Positions 1-8,169 of a stretch of DNA of 21,166 nt are shown one piece after another. This stretch comes from a virus, in IMG/VR virus record IMGVR_UViG_3300046006_003901, positions 1 to 21,166 of that record; one strand, given 5' to 3'. The notes below the pieces were generated by a model. The model did not search any database and was not told the origin of the DNA. It was given only the letters and a program-made list of their open reading frames with translations. A program made the position numbers and the translations under genes. Position 1 is the stretch's first letter, and every line of letters begins with the position of its first letter.

Positions 1-990
1 ATCAGCAGAAAGCTTTGCACCCTTAAGAGTAATAATGTAACGTGGCACTGCCTTGTTCTGGAAGTAGTCAATGTTGTATTGTGCAGCAAGTGAATCTCCA
101 ACAAGAGAGCTTACAGCAGAAAGAATATCAGGAATGCCATAGAAGGTATTAAGAGGAGAGTAGGACTTGTAGTGAATAAGTTCGTTTGGTCTTGGGTCTC
201 CTGTTACAGGGTTTGGATTGTTTGCCCCAAAGTTTCTAAAGTAAACAACCTTGTTTCCAATAATCTGAAGGTATCCATCACGAAGTCTGCGAACACGAAT
301 AGTAGTTGCTGGAACGTGACCAACATATCCAATCTGTCCTAAAGCAGTTCTTCCAATTTCAAGGTAGCCATTTCCAGTTGACTCGTAGTCAATCAAAACC
401 TTCTTCATTGTAGTAGTAAATGAGTCATCGTCGTTCATAGACTCTAGCCAGTCAGCTAGCTCAATCTTCATTCTTTCAATTCTTTTGCGAGCTTTTTCAA
501 CTGCAGTGCTGTCTTCTTCTCTTGACTCAAGCCTTAGTGTTGTACGGTCTGTAACGTGGAAGGAATATCCAAGACCAACAATATTAGCAACCTTTGCATC
601 AATAGCTGCGTGGTTTGCAAATGAGGAGTCGTAGTAGTTTGCTAGCTCATACATGTTATATGGTGGGGTAATTACGTCAAACAGTCCATAACCATTTCTA
701 TAGACAGACCCAGGATTAATCTGCTTGCTTTCAGAACCATCTATACCAGCTGGTCTTGATGAAGCAGCTGTAAGATATGAATCTGAAGCTGGGTCTGCAT
801 TGTTTGGAGTAGCGTAGTCATACTGAACCTTTATAAGTCTTTCTGTTCTACGCTTAAAGTTTTTCTCTAGTCCGTCATAAGACTTTAAAGATTCCCAGTT
901 TTTGTTAAATGGGTCTTGCTCTTTAAATTGATTAACGGCTTCCTCTTCAGTATTAAGAGATGCCCCAATATAATATTCGTTCTGTTCCAT
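1..990 (-). CDS. Phage portal protein, N-terminal part (runs off the left edge)
   Basis: The visible part is 330 residues, starting MEQNEYYIGASL; the C-terminus lies beyond the window. Portal proteins form the dodecameric ring at one head vertex, through which DNA is packaged and ejected and to which the tail attaches. Recognisable portal-like stretches are DVITPPYNMYELANYY near residues 105-120, followed by NHAAIDAKVANIVGLGY, then GNGYLEIGR and VPATTIRVRR, then a run with YGIPDILSA and finally YFQNKAVPRYIITLKGAKLS near the edge. This pattern is that of the large phage portal family (Phage_portal / PBSX type) from memory, not from a search. The ATG at 990 shares one base with the stop of the preceding gene (TAATG), so the two are probably translationally coupled. 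The portal follows fibre genes instead of a terminase gene, which is an unusual order. Confidence 0.85.
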   Translation of the reverse strand, partial: MEQNEYYIGASLNTEEEAVNQFKEQDPFNKNWESLKSYDGLEKNFKRRTERLIKVQYDYATPNNADPASDSYLTAASSRPAGIDGSESKQINPGSVYRNGYGLFDVITPPYNMYELANYYDSSFANHAAIDAKVANIVGLGYSFHVTDRTTLRLESREEDSTAVEKARKRIERMKIELADWLESMNDDDSFTTTMKKVLIDYESTGNGYLEIGRTALGQIGYVGHVPATTIRVRRLRDGYLQIIGNKVVYFRNFGANNPNPVTGDPRPNELIHYKSYSPLNTFYGIPDILSAVSSLVGDSLAAQYNIDYFQNKAVPRYIITLKGAKLSAD

Positions 991-1373
991 TAATCTACTT
1001 CCAATGCTTCTTGTCCATAAACGTCAACAGTCTTTTGAGCATCTGCCCAGGCTCCGTAGTCAGTCATAGATGGGATATATCCTTGTTTCATACGATCTAC
1101 TTGTTCCGAATGTGTCTCGTCAGATACCCTGGTTAGTCCAGGAACAAACTTTGCTTCCCCATCGCCTGAATCGCCATGGTATTTAGCTGCATTAAACAAC
1201 TCTGACATTTTTGAAAGATCGCCCTTCATTGAGGGGATGTTTAAAACGTTTCCGTTTCCATCTGTAAAGTACTTGCCATCTGCTTTTTTATAGACATAAA
1301 GACCCCACTCAACGTCAGTCTCAATTACTTTTCTACGGACATTACTAACTTGTGATAAAATATCGTTTTCCAT
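990..1373 (-). CDS. Small protein of unknown function immediately upstream of the portal gene
   Basis: This is a 127-residue soluble, acidic protein starting MENDILSQVSNV; I do not recognise a family. It has no signal peptide or membrane segment. Short features are DGNGNVLNIPSMKGDL in the first half and an acidic C-terminus (YGQEALEVD). The reading frame can be extended two codons to a TTG at 1379, but I chose the ATG at 1373. A TGGTATACT extended -10 box ends seven bases before that ATG and no Shine-Dalgarno is present, so the transcript should begin at or next to the ATG. The stop overlaps the portal start by one base. Position and coupling suggest a head- or portal-associated role, but this is only inferred from the neighbourhood. 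Confidence 0.75.
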   Translation of the reverse strand: MENDILSQVSNVRRKVIETDVEWGLYVYKKADGKYFTDGNGNVLNIPSMKGDLSKMSELFNAAKYHGDSGDGEAKFVPGLTRVSDETHSEQVDRMKQGYIPSMTDYGAWADAQKTVDVYGQEALEVD

Positions 1374-1380
1374 AACCAAC

Positions 1381-1389
1381 AGTATACCA
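1381..1389 (-). promoter_or_regulatory. Extended -10 promoter, leaderless, for the pre-portal gene and portal
   Basis: The minus strand reads TGGTATACT, with the -10 hexamer TATACT at 1386-1381, then seven bases, then the ATG at 1373. It sits in the 18-base gap after the stop of the 1232-residue tail protein. There is no SD-like purine run before the ATG. A -35 element was not evident; TGn extended -10 promoters can work without one. Confidence 0.55.
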
Positions 1390-1391
1390 TA

Positions 1392-4300
1392 TTAAGCTGG
1401 TGTTTTGATAGTGCTTTCCCAAGAAATTTCTTTATAAGCTGTAATTTTTTCTGGATTAACCAATAATCCAGTGTTGTCATCAACAACAATCCTATTAGAT
1501 CCTACGTAATCTCCATAAATAGCTTCTAGATCAATGTTGAGCTCTTGGCTTTGAGAAATAATTTGGACATCTTGCCAACTAGCTATTTCTGGTAATTTCC
1601 AAGTAGCTGCTATATATCCCCAGGTATTATCTGTACCATTATCATCTAGATCTTCAACTGTTAACCAGGTTCTTGTTTCTATAGATTCGGATTTTTCAAT
1701 GTTTGTAGCTAATTTATAAGATATATTGTTGTACATAAGTGGTCCGTTAAGATTAATTGTTCCAGACACCTCGTCAAAACTAAGAAGGTCTGGGAACTTA
1801 ATGCTTAGGGCTGTCCATTCTTCATTAATTAAAAATGGGGTATTTACTGAATTTCCATTTATAGAATATTCTAACGTGTCAATTATTTCTAGTGACTCTC
1901 TGTTTACCCCAAAAACAAAACCTCTTTTTTGAGTTGAGTCAGCTTCAAGAAAAAAGTCAATTATGCCATCTTTATGACTAATAGAAAAAATCATGATAGC
2001 TCCAGTTGGAAATGTATTTTGATAAAATCTAACCCACATCTGAACAAGAGCTACCTCTAATCCTTGTGATCTAGATTCATTTACTACTATTGATAAACCA
2101 CGATCTGTTGTTGGACTAAAATCTCCTTTAACACTCCAACCACTTTGTCTATTAAGATATAGATGTGGGGTGCTTTTTTTATAAGTTGTTATTGGATTTT
2201 TACCCTTTAAATCAAAATATAGTCCAGACCTTGAATAATAGTAAACTGGGACACCAAGCTTAGACCCTACAGAAGTAAACGTTGTTCTTTCAAGCACTTG
2301 TGATGCAAGCTGAAGATCCCTAAGTCTAACTGGACTATGAAGAATCCCATTTGATATAAACTCTAAATGACAAACAATTGCGTAGTCGCTAAAGTTTATT
2401 TTAGATCCAGAGTATTTTTCTTTTGGTGGATAAATTATTGTTCCATTGGTAACTTGATACGCTGTATCTTTCCAATCTAAAGAATTAATGTTATCTGGAT
2501 CAAGGATTCCAGAAATCAGGGGTTTGTAGTAGTTGGTAAACTCTATAAGATTCTTATTTGCTCCATCACTAATTTTTTGAAATGAAACATAGCTTTTGAC
2601 TATATCTTCATCTGTATTGTAAAAATTTGTAATAATTGTATTACCAGACATGTCTTCATAGTTTTCCCAACCAGTATAATATGAGTTTTCTAAATCTCCA
2701 TACGTTAATAATTCTGGTACCCAATATTCATCCTTTAAGTCTTGATATGTCCAAGCAGAAGTTGTCTGGGTTGATTGCTTTGCTGGTGGTTCTGGAAAGT
2801 CTAGGTTTAATTGAATAAAATCTAATTCATAGTTTTGGTTTCCATCATAGTCTATGATACCCTTGCTAAAATATGATAGAGGTATATAGTCTTCCCAGTA
2901 TCCAGCTACCGCAATATCTGGAAACAGCAGTCCATATTCATTAATGGTTGTTAAGGTGTAGTTGGCTGTATGAGAAAATAACGTATTAGAGTTTGGAATT
3001 GTTGAACTTAAAATTCCAAATTGATCATACAAGGATGATATTTTTCGATTGTTGTATGCTGCATTAAAGCCAAACTTGTAGACTCTTCCAGAAAACTTTT
3101 TTGAGCCATCTCCAGCTAAAAAGATATCAAGGCTTGAGGTATCTGCAAAAAATCTGCCAAAGTCTACAGTTTGAGAAGATATAAGATTTTGAACATTAAA
3201 TCCTGCTGCAAACTTTTTTCCAACCTCTATGGTTTTTGTTGCTATTGTTGTTGTTGTGCCAGAGATAGTAACTGAGTATGTTACAGTAGTTCCATTTATA
3301 GACACCAGGAAAAAGTCATTGTTAAGTTTATTTGTAACTTTAAAAAGTGGGGAATTGGCCTCTGTACCGCTAGTTTTAAAAATACCATAAACTGTTTCAA
3401 CTGGTTCATTTAATAGTCCAAGCTTATCAAAATAAAGAAAGTGTGATTCTGAACTCCATTCAGAGTTTGCGTTTGGTTTTAATGTTAGATACTTTATTCC
3501 TGCAGCATCGTCAGTGTCTCCACCTGTTGCTGTTATTTCTGAGATAGCTTCATATAGGTCGTTTACTGTATTTGTTCCTATTGAAAATTCAGGCAATTGA
3601 TAATCTGGCAAACTAAGAATCTTTGATCCAGCCTCTACGTTACTAAAGAATGCCTGCTTCCAGTTTGCAAAGTCAGGGTAGTTATAGTTAGCTGTATAAT
3701 TAGCAAAAGCATAATCATTAAATGCAGTGATAGAGTTGATAGCTGAATTAGTTTGTTCTGGTGCTATAACTGCTTGACCCCAAACCCAATGACGCTTAGC
3801 AACTTGTGTTGGCATAGCATATGAGTATATTGAAAATGTATCTAAATCTACTGGGTCAACATCTTCATAAGAATAAAATCCTAGCCAGTCCTGGCCTTTT
3901 CCGTCTACAAATTCTGACGCTAGTGAAATTGTGTCCTGTTCAAAAGTTAAACTAATAACTTCTTCTCCATTAAGAACTACAATTAAAGAATTTTTTAAAA
4001 GTCTGATATGTACTAGCATTGGTCTAAACCATTCACCAACAAAATGAGACTTAACCTGACTTCCAAGCTTAAAGCTTAAGTGTGCATGATCTGCATATAA
4101 TCCGTCAGTACTTGCGATTGGTCCAAATATTTTTCTTGGTGTAGTAGCAGAAGCATTTATCTTTATCCACATTTCAACAGTATACTCATTATATCTTCCA
4201 CGTTCGTTTAAAAATCCACTACCTGGAAAAATTAAAGATGGGTATGTAATTTGATTATAAACATTTGGATATAGTTTTGTAATATTATAAGATCCATATA

Positions 4301-5090
4301 CCATAGGTATACCAAAGTTTTTGCAAGATAGGCTATAGCCCTGAGAAAGATAATATCCACTGTTATCAGAGGTTCCATATGGATATGCTGGCAATGCTTT
4401 AAAGTTTGCTGCTGTAGGCAAGTTTATGTCTGATGGAATGCTTGTTGGGTTTACGCCATAAGAATACTTATTAAAATCTTCTGACCATTGTCCCAAGGAT
4501 AAGCCACTAATATAAAAGTTATAATCTTCTGAGCCACCGCCAGTATCTATATTAATTTTAACAATAATTTTTATATCTGTTGCACCAACTGCTGGTAGTT
4601 CAAGTGTATTAGAAAAAAACTTCCACTTAAGCCTATCACTATTTGTTAGCAATACGGTACTAAGGCTTTCTTCTGCTACTGAAGAACTATTAATATAGGA
4701 ATATCCAAAAGATACAGAATTTGCCAGGGCAGTATCAATGTAAAGATAAAACCCTAAGCCAATATTAGATAACTCTTGAACTAAGTTGGCCTCTGGTATG
4801 CTAAAACTACTTGTAAGAATAATGTCTTGGGTTGAAGTTGCTGGTATGCTGCCAGCAATTTTAGAAATTGATGAGTCTATAATTGGAACGCTTGGTGCCC
4901 CAGAAATTGCAGAGGCATCAACAACAGTGCCATCAACAATGTCCCAATTGTCTGAATCATAAAAATTTCTTTGAGCATCAGTAATCTGAGAAACATAGTC
5001 AACTTGTTCATTAAGCATCCACAAAGCTAGTGGGTGCTCAGAACTAACTTTTTCAACATACAAGTTAGAAAGGGTAGTATTAATAGACAT
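1392..5090 (-). CDS. Large tail/receptor-binding protein with three LamG-like (concanavalin-type) regions
   Basis: A 1232-residue protein, the largest gene here, starting MSINTTLSNLYVEKVSSEHPLALWML. Three stretches look like LamG/concanavalin-A-type beta-sandwich domains: about residues 300-420 (EYTVEMWIKINA ... LVHIRLLKNSLIVVLNGEEV), about 540-680 (ETVYGIFKTSG ... TVTYSVTISGTTTTIATKTI ... KKFAAGFNV) and about 1000-1140 (LVQMWVRFYQNTFPTGAIMI ... NEEWTALSIKFP). Such domains commonly bind sugars on phage tail appendages, so it may contact host glycans; that is inference. There is no signal peptide or transmembrane segment. It has its own promoter and a strong SD (GGTAGGAG), unlike many neighbours. 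It may instead be a minor tail protein that only scaffolds the tip. The large size and its place next to the portal unit are notable. Confidence 0.75.
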   Translation of the reverse strand: MSINTTLSNLYVEKVSSEHPLALWMLNEQVDYVSQITDAQRNFYDSDNWDIVDGTVVDASAISGAPSVPIIDSSISKIAGSIPATSTQDIILTSSFSIPEANLVQELSNIGLGFYLYIDTALANSVSFGYSYINSSSVAEESLSTVLLTNSDRLKWKFFSNTLELPAVGATDIKIIVKINIDTGGGSEDYNFYISGLSLGQWSEDFNKYSYGVNPTSIPSDINLPTAANFKALPAYPYGTSDNSGYYLSQGYSLSCKNFGIPMVYGSYNITKLYPNVYNQITYPSLIFPGSGFLNERGRYNEYTVEMWIKINASATTPRKIFGPIASTDGLYADHAHLSFKLGSQVKSHFVGEWFRPMLVHIRLLKNSLIVVLNGEEVISLTFEQDTISLASEFVDGKGQDWLGFYSYEDVDPVDLDTFSIYSYAMPTQVAKRHWVWGQAVIAPEQTNSAINSITAFNDYAFANYTANYNYPDFANWKQAFFSNVEAGSKILSLPDYQLPEFSIGTNTVNDLYEAISEITATGGDTDDAAGIKYLTLKPNANSEWSSESHFLYFDKLGLLNEPVETVYGIFKTSGTEANSPLFKVTNKLNNDFFLVSINGTTVTYSVTISGTTTTIATKTIEVGKKFAAGFNVQNLISSQTVDFGRFFADTSSLDIFLAGDGSKKFSGRVYKFGFNAAYNNRKISSLYDQFGILSSTIPNSNTLFSHTANYTLTTINEYGLLFPDIAVAGYWEDYIPLSYFSKGIIDYDGNQNYELDFIQLNLDFPEPPAKQSTQTTSAWTYQDLKDEYWVPELLTYGDLENSYYTGWENYEDMSGNTIITNFYNTDEDIVKSYVSFQKISDGANKNLIEFTNYYKPLISGILDPDNINSLDWKDTAYQVTNGTIIYPPKEKYSGSKINFSDYAIVCHLEFISNGILHSPVRLRDLQLASQVLERTTFTSVGSKLGVPVYYYSRSGLYFDLKGKNPITTYKKSTPHLYLNRQSGWSVKGDFSPTTDRGLSIVVNESRSQGLEVALVQMWVRFYQNTFPTGAIMIFSISHKDGIIDFFLEADSTQKRGFVFGVNRESLEIIDTLEYSINGNSVNTPFLINEEWTALSIKFPDLLSFDEVSGTINLNGPLMYNNISYKLATNIEKSESIETRTWLTVEDLDDNGTDNTWGYIAATWKLPEIASWQDVQIISQSQELNIDLEAIYGDYVGSNRIVVDDNTGLLVNPEKITAYKEISWESTIKTPA

Positions 5091-5113
5091 TCTTCTCCTA
5101 CCTTATTTTACCA
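5091..5113 (-). promoter_or_regulatory. Extended -10 promoter plus strong ribosome binding site for the large tail protein
   Basis: TGGTAAAAT occupies 5113-5105 on the minus strand and is followed by 14 bases (AAGGTAGGAGAAGA) to the ATG at 5090. These 14 bases contain AGGAG at 5099-5095. A start site about seven bases after the hexamer would give a short leader that keeps the SD. This is one of the clear leadered exceptions among otherwise leaderless promoters of the window. Confidence 0.55.
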
Positions 5114-5126
5114 TATATAAGAAAAA

Positions 5127-5471
5127 CTAAAGGACTTCTACCCAAGAAATAGTTTCTTCGTCCCAATCATAATTTTTTCCGTCATCAGGATAAGCCGTTG
5201 GAGGTTCCCAAATACAAGTTTCTTCGTTAAGTAACCAAGACTCAAAAAGCTTAGGCGCTATAAAAGCATCTCGCTCTTCATCATATGTATAACCAATACC
5301 TGCATAGTGTTTTCTAATGTTGTTGTTGTAAGAAGTGCGCTTGCAAACCTGACCCCTGAAGTTTCCGTACCAAGTTTCAGTATCTAAACCTTCAATGAGT
5401 TCAGTCTCATGAATGCCAGTAATAACCTCGGTTACTACATTGTTTTCATCTAAAAATGCGTAATGTGCCAT
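5127..5471 (-). CDS. Conserved phage structural protein (MAHYAFLDENN family), function unknown
   Basis: A 114-residue acidic protein starting MAHYAFLDENNVVTEVI. The pattern RTSYNNNIRKHYAGIGYTYD, then RDAFIAPKLFESWLLNE, then CIWEPPTAYPDDGKNYDWDE is one I recognise as a recurring small protein beside tail-fibre genes of many environmental phages. Those homologues are usually annotated only as hypothetical. It is rich in Tyr and Trp and has no membrane segment. It follows the glycine-rich adhesin gene with a 15-base gap holding a modest AGGA ribosome site, so it belongs to the same transcription unit. A role as a small tail-tip or adhesin-associated component is inferred from context only. Confidence 0.7.
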   Translation of the reverse strand: MAHYAFLDENNVVTEVITGIHETELIEGLDTETWYGNFRGQVCKRTSYNNNIRKHYAGIGYTYDEERDAFIAPKLFESWLLNEETCIWEPPTAYPDDGKNYDWDEETISWVEVL

Positions 5472-5486
5472 TTGTTTTCCTATCTA

Positions 5487-6320
5487 CTAAAAGCTGACAT
5501 TTCCTGTGCCAGATATCAAAACATAAACCTTGAAGCCTGATGTAGTAAAAGTTGGAGGTTCTCTATTTCCAGAACCATCAATATCTTCATCGTCATCTTG
5601 GCTAAGAGTTAGTCCAGAACCAAGTATCATATTTGGTATTGTATTTGGATATCTAAGTATTACAACGCCAGATCCACCATAGCCAGAGCTAGCCCTATTG
5701 TTTACACCACCTTGGCCACCATTTCCAGTGTTTTCAGCTCCAGTAGCACCGCCTCCCACAGCAGAGGCTGAATAGTTTCCTGCTCCACCAACTCCTCTTG
5801 TAACGGAAGTTCCAGTAATTGAGCTAGCAAGACCTATACCTCCAGCACCAGCGGTTGTTCCTACGCCAGCTCCACCAACTCCTCCAGCACCACCACCACC
5901 ACCAGAAGCTCCACCACCGTTAGCATTTCCTCCAGCAGTACCTTGTCCAGCTGTACCAGAACCTCCAGTACTAGCACCACCAGCTGCTGGATACCCTGCA
6001 CCACCACCAGATCCACCAGATGTTCCGTTAGCAGAGCTGGGGACTCCACCTGCTCCACCACCAATAGCAGTAATGGAATCAAATATTGAATCACCACCTG
6101 GAGCTGCGGGGCCAGCGGCACCAACTGTTACGATATAGGACTTGCTTCCCTCAATGGCATAACCAGAAGCTGTTAGATAACCACCAGCACCACCACCACC
6201 AGTTCCAGTGTTGGTATAGGCTCCAACAGCAGTACCACCACCACCACCACCTGCAATGACTAAATATTCAGCATTAAATTTAATCCCAGTGCTCAGCAAA
6301 GCGCTCAAAACACCAGACAT
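5487..6320 (-). CDS. Glycine-rich tail-fibre adhesin
   Basis: A 277-residue protein. After a short N-terminus (MSGVLSALLSTGIKFNAEYLVIAGG) comes a glycine-rich region at about residues 23-215 with many GGGGG and GGxGG runs and intervening Ala, Ser and Asn. It continues with YGGSGVVILRYPN, an acidic linker (SQDDDEDIDGSG) and a C-terminus ending FKVYVLISGTGNVSF. The YLVIAGGGGGG start, GSGVVI-RYP block and final tGtgnvsF-type strand are typical of glycine-rich phage tail proteins. Related glycine-rich adhesins (for example the gp38 type of some T4-like phages) fold their glycine runs into polyglycine-II sandwiches that carry receptor-contact loops. Whether this protein folds that way is inference. 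The ATG at 6320 overlaps the upstream stop by one base (TAATG). The DNA has dense ACC/CCA triplet runs from the glycine codons, a likely site of recombination. Confidence 0.8.
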   Translation of the reverse strand: MSGVLSALLSTGIKFNAEYLVIAGGGGGGTAVGAYTNTGTGGGGAGGYLTASGYAIEGSKSYIVTVGAAGPAAPGGDSIFDSITAIGGGAGGVPSSANGTSGGSGGGAGYPAAGGASTGGSGTAGQGTAGGNANGGGASGGGGGAGGVGGAGVGTTAGAGGIGLASSITGTSVTRGVGGAGNYSASAVGGGATGAENTGNGGQGGVNNRASSGYGGSGVVILRYPNTIPNMILGSGLTLSQDDDEDIDGSGNREPPTFTTSGFKVYVLISGTGNVSF

Positions 6321-7255
6321 TAACTTATTCCATTACCCGAAATGTACCAAAGAGTTGATGTTACTTTTATAGCTGTTGCTATACCGTGAGGAGCTAGGGT
6401 CCTAGATGTTCCAGCTCCGCCAGCTCCTGAACCAGCTATGAGTAAAGTGTCTGTATTTATTGCAATAGTCAAGGTTGCACCAGTACCAGCAATAAAAGCA
6501 ATTGTTGTTCCAATTGGCAATGCTACAGTTCCATTAGCGGGAATTGTAACGGTTCTAGTAGCAGAAGCATAAATATGTTCACCAGCATCAGCTGCTGTGA
6601 TTGTGTATGAGCCAGTAGTTCCAGCAGCGGAGCTTTGCGGAATACCCATATAGCCAAGTCCAGTTGCTGCTGATGTTGTCGTACCGTCAGCTGGAGTTCC
6701 AGTTACAGTGCCAGTAAAAGTTGGAGAAGCAATTGGTGCTTTTAGTGCTAAGTCAGTAGTTAGATCTGTAACATCTGATTGTGGATGAGTGTGTGTAGAG
6801 GATGCTTTTCCAGATAAGTCAGTTGTAAGATTAGTAACTTGAGACTGAGCAATTGTAATTGCATCTGTTCCACCAAATTCATGTGAGGTTTTGTGGGCAG
6901 TTGGTGCAAAGGTAGCTGGAACATTTGTTAAGTCTAGATAAGATACACCTATAGCTGCAAGAGCTGCCCAGCTTGTAGCTGTTCCATTAGTAGTTAAATA
7001 CTTTCCAGTATTTCCTGTTTGACTGGGTAATGGGTCATAAGTAACATTAAAATTTAATTTTCCAGTTGAGTCATTGTAGGTTACTGCAATACCAGTTTCA
7101 GTATTGCTAGTCACCATGGCGCCAACAACATCTTGAACTATTTCACTAAGTGAACTATCTATTGATTCAGCCAATGCCTGAATATCGCCAGTAACGTCAA
7201 CTACATCAGCTGGTTCTGGGAACGGGAAAGAGTGGTTTGTAGTGATATCTGCCAT
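6320..7255 (-). CDS. Tail-fibre protein with HKTSHEFGG and THTHP motifs
   Basis: A 311-residue fibre protein. A short N-terminal part (MADITTNHSFPFPEPADVVD) with a helical stretch (residues 23-45) is followed by fibre-type segments: GKYLTTNGTATSWA (84-97), HKTSHEFGGTDAI (121-133), THTHP (154-158), and SPTFTGTVTGTP (177-188). The C-terminal part is a beta-rich module with TPRTVTI-like strands (ASATRTVTIPANG), IGTTIAFIAGTGATLTIA and a terminal LWYISGNGIS. The last module resembles one in 18639-19058. These elements recur in long tail fibres that reach the host. It is first in its transcription unit, with a near-leaderless promoter nine bases before the ATG, and is coupled to the glycine-rich adhesin downstream. 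No enzyme domain is visible. Confidence 0.8.
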   Translation of the reverse strand: MADITTNHSFPFPEPADVVDVTGDIQALAESIDSSLSEIVQDVVGAMVTSNTETGIAVTYNDSTGKLNFNVTYDPLPSQTGNTGKYLTTNGTATSWAALAAIGVSYLDLTNVPATFAPTAHKTSHEFGGTDAITIAQSQVTNLTTDLSGKASSTHTHPQSDVTDLTTDLALKAPIASPTFTGTVTGTPADGTTTSAATGLGYMGIPQSSAAGTTGSYTITAADAGEHIYASATRTVTIPANGTVALPIGTTIAFIAGTGATLTIAINTDTLLIAGSGAGGAGTSRTLAPHGIATAIKVTSTLWYISGNGIS

Positions 7256-7264
7256 AGTGATTTA

Positions 7265-7273
7265 ATTATATCA
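7265..7273 (-). promoter_or_regulatory. Extended -10 promoter, near-leaderless, for the 6320-7255 fibre gene
   Basis: TGATATAAT on the minus strand, with TATAAT at 7270-7265, lies nine bases before the ATG at 7255. No SD is visible in the nine bases (TAAATCACT). A TTAACA that could act as a weak -35 lies about 19 bases upstream of the hexamer. Confidence 0.5.
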
Positions 7274-7291
7274 TAATAAGTAGGTTGGGTG

Positions 7292-8107
7292 TTAATTTAC
7301 TATGTCTACCCAGGCTGTTCCATTGTATCTTTTAAAAGTGCTAATATTTACCCACTGAGTTCCACTATATCTTTTTCCAATAACCAGATCAGTTGCCATG
7401 TTTGTACCATTGGACCTATTCCCTGGTGGATTAACAGTTAAGGTTATTTCTGAGCTGAGGGTCGTTCCTCCACCGCCAGTTGCACTCACTTTAAAAGTAT
7501 AAACACCAACTGCTTCTGGCACTCCGCTTAGCTGACCAGAACTATTTATTGTTAGCCAGGCGGTTGGGCTTAAACCAGTTCCAGAAGCTACGATAGAATA
7601 GCCGCTTGCGTTAGAGGCAGCAACCGTTCTGTCTGTAGCAGTGCTAAAATTTATTGTTTTTATCCAAGTTGTTGTAATGGCTTGATCTAAAAACGATGGA
7701 GCTGGCGTTGCTGCTGGCGCTGATGTAGTAAAGCTAAATGAAACAGTTGCGCTTCCAACGTTTCCAGTGGTCGAAAAAGTCGCATTTATGTTATAAGTGC
7801 TTCCAGCCGCAAGTCCACCTGTTGTATTTGAAAATGTTACACCAGATTTTGGAAAAAATGCGTTAGAAACAATAGTATTGCTACCAGTGGTTCCACCAAA
7901 GTCATAAGACTTGTTACTGTGGTCACTTAGTTGACTTACACCATTAACGTTTACTGTTAATGTGGCACCAGAAAAACCATAACCACCATAGCTTGAATTA
8001 CCGTCAGTAACGGTTGCTGACCAAGTGACACTACTGGTTGATACGCTATTAACGTTTAGTATTAATTTAGCTCGGTTTCTAACATCATTGGTTAGTGCTT
8101 CTGGCAT
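7292..8107 (-). CDS. Modular tail adhesin: beta-sandwich, He_PIG-type Ig domain and W-x-G C-terminal repeats
   Basis: A 271-residue protein. Residues 10-130 are beta-rich with SYGGYGFSGATLTVNVNGV, like the N-terminal half of 19156-19932 and reminiscent of DUF859-type phage structural domains. Residues 137-227 look like a putative Ig (He_PIG) domain: WLTINSSGQLSGVPEAVGVY followed by TFKVSATGGGG. Residues 245-271 hold two copies of a 13-14 residue unit, KRYSGTQWVNISTF and KRYNGTAWVDIVN. Such short terminal repeats are frequent on phage fibre proteins. The gene shares its architecture, but little straightforward identity, with 19156-19932, so the two are probably diverged paralogues or products of module shuffling. 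Its ATG overlaps the stop of a 20-codon micro-ORF (TAATG). Confidence 0.75.
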   Translation of the reverse strand: MPEALTNDVRNRAKLILNVNSVSTSSVTWSATVTDGNSSYGGYGFSGATLTVNVNGVSQLSDHSNKSYDFGGTTGSNTIVSNAFFPKSGVTFSNTTGGLAAGSTYNINATFSTTGNVGSATVSFSFTTSAPAATPAPSFLDQAITTTWIKTINFSTATDRTVAASNASGYSIVASGTGLSPTAWLTINSSGQLSGVPEAVGVYTFKVSATGGGGTTLSSEITLTVNPPGNRSNGTNMATDLVIGKRYSGTQWVNISTFKRYNGTAWVDIVN

Positions 8108-8169
8108 TAGTTAGTCACCACAGTTCTATTTTTAAACAATTTGGATAACTTAAAAAGTTCATAAGTCAT
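8107..8169 (-). CDS. Micro-ORF of 20 codons coupled at both ends
   Basis: ATG at 8169 shares its A with the stop of the upstream fibre gene (TGATG), and its TAA stop shares its last A with the ATG of the downstream gene (TAATG). The peptide begins MTYELFKLSK and ends LFKNRTVVTN; it is basic and probably helical at the start. Perfect abutment on both sides in a 61-base gap suggests that ribosomes pass through it and that it may serve translational coupling. It could also be an evolutionary remnant. No family is recognised. Confidence 0.4.
   Translation of the reverse strand: MTYELFKLSKLFKNRTVVTN

Noticed and set aside
5861-6124. 87-codon minus-strand frame inside the glycine-rich gene
   Set aside because: It is a Val/Leu-rich frame-shifted reading of glycine codons in a better-supported gene.
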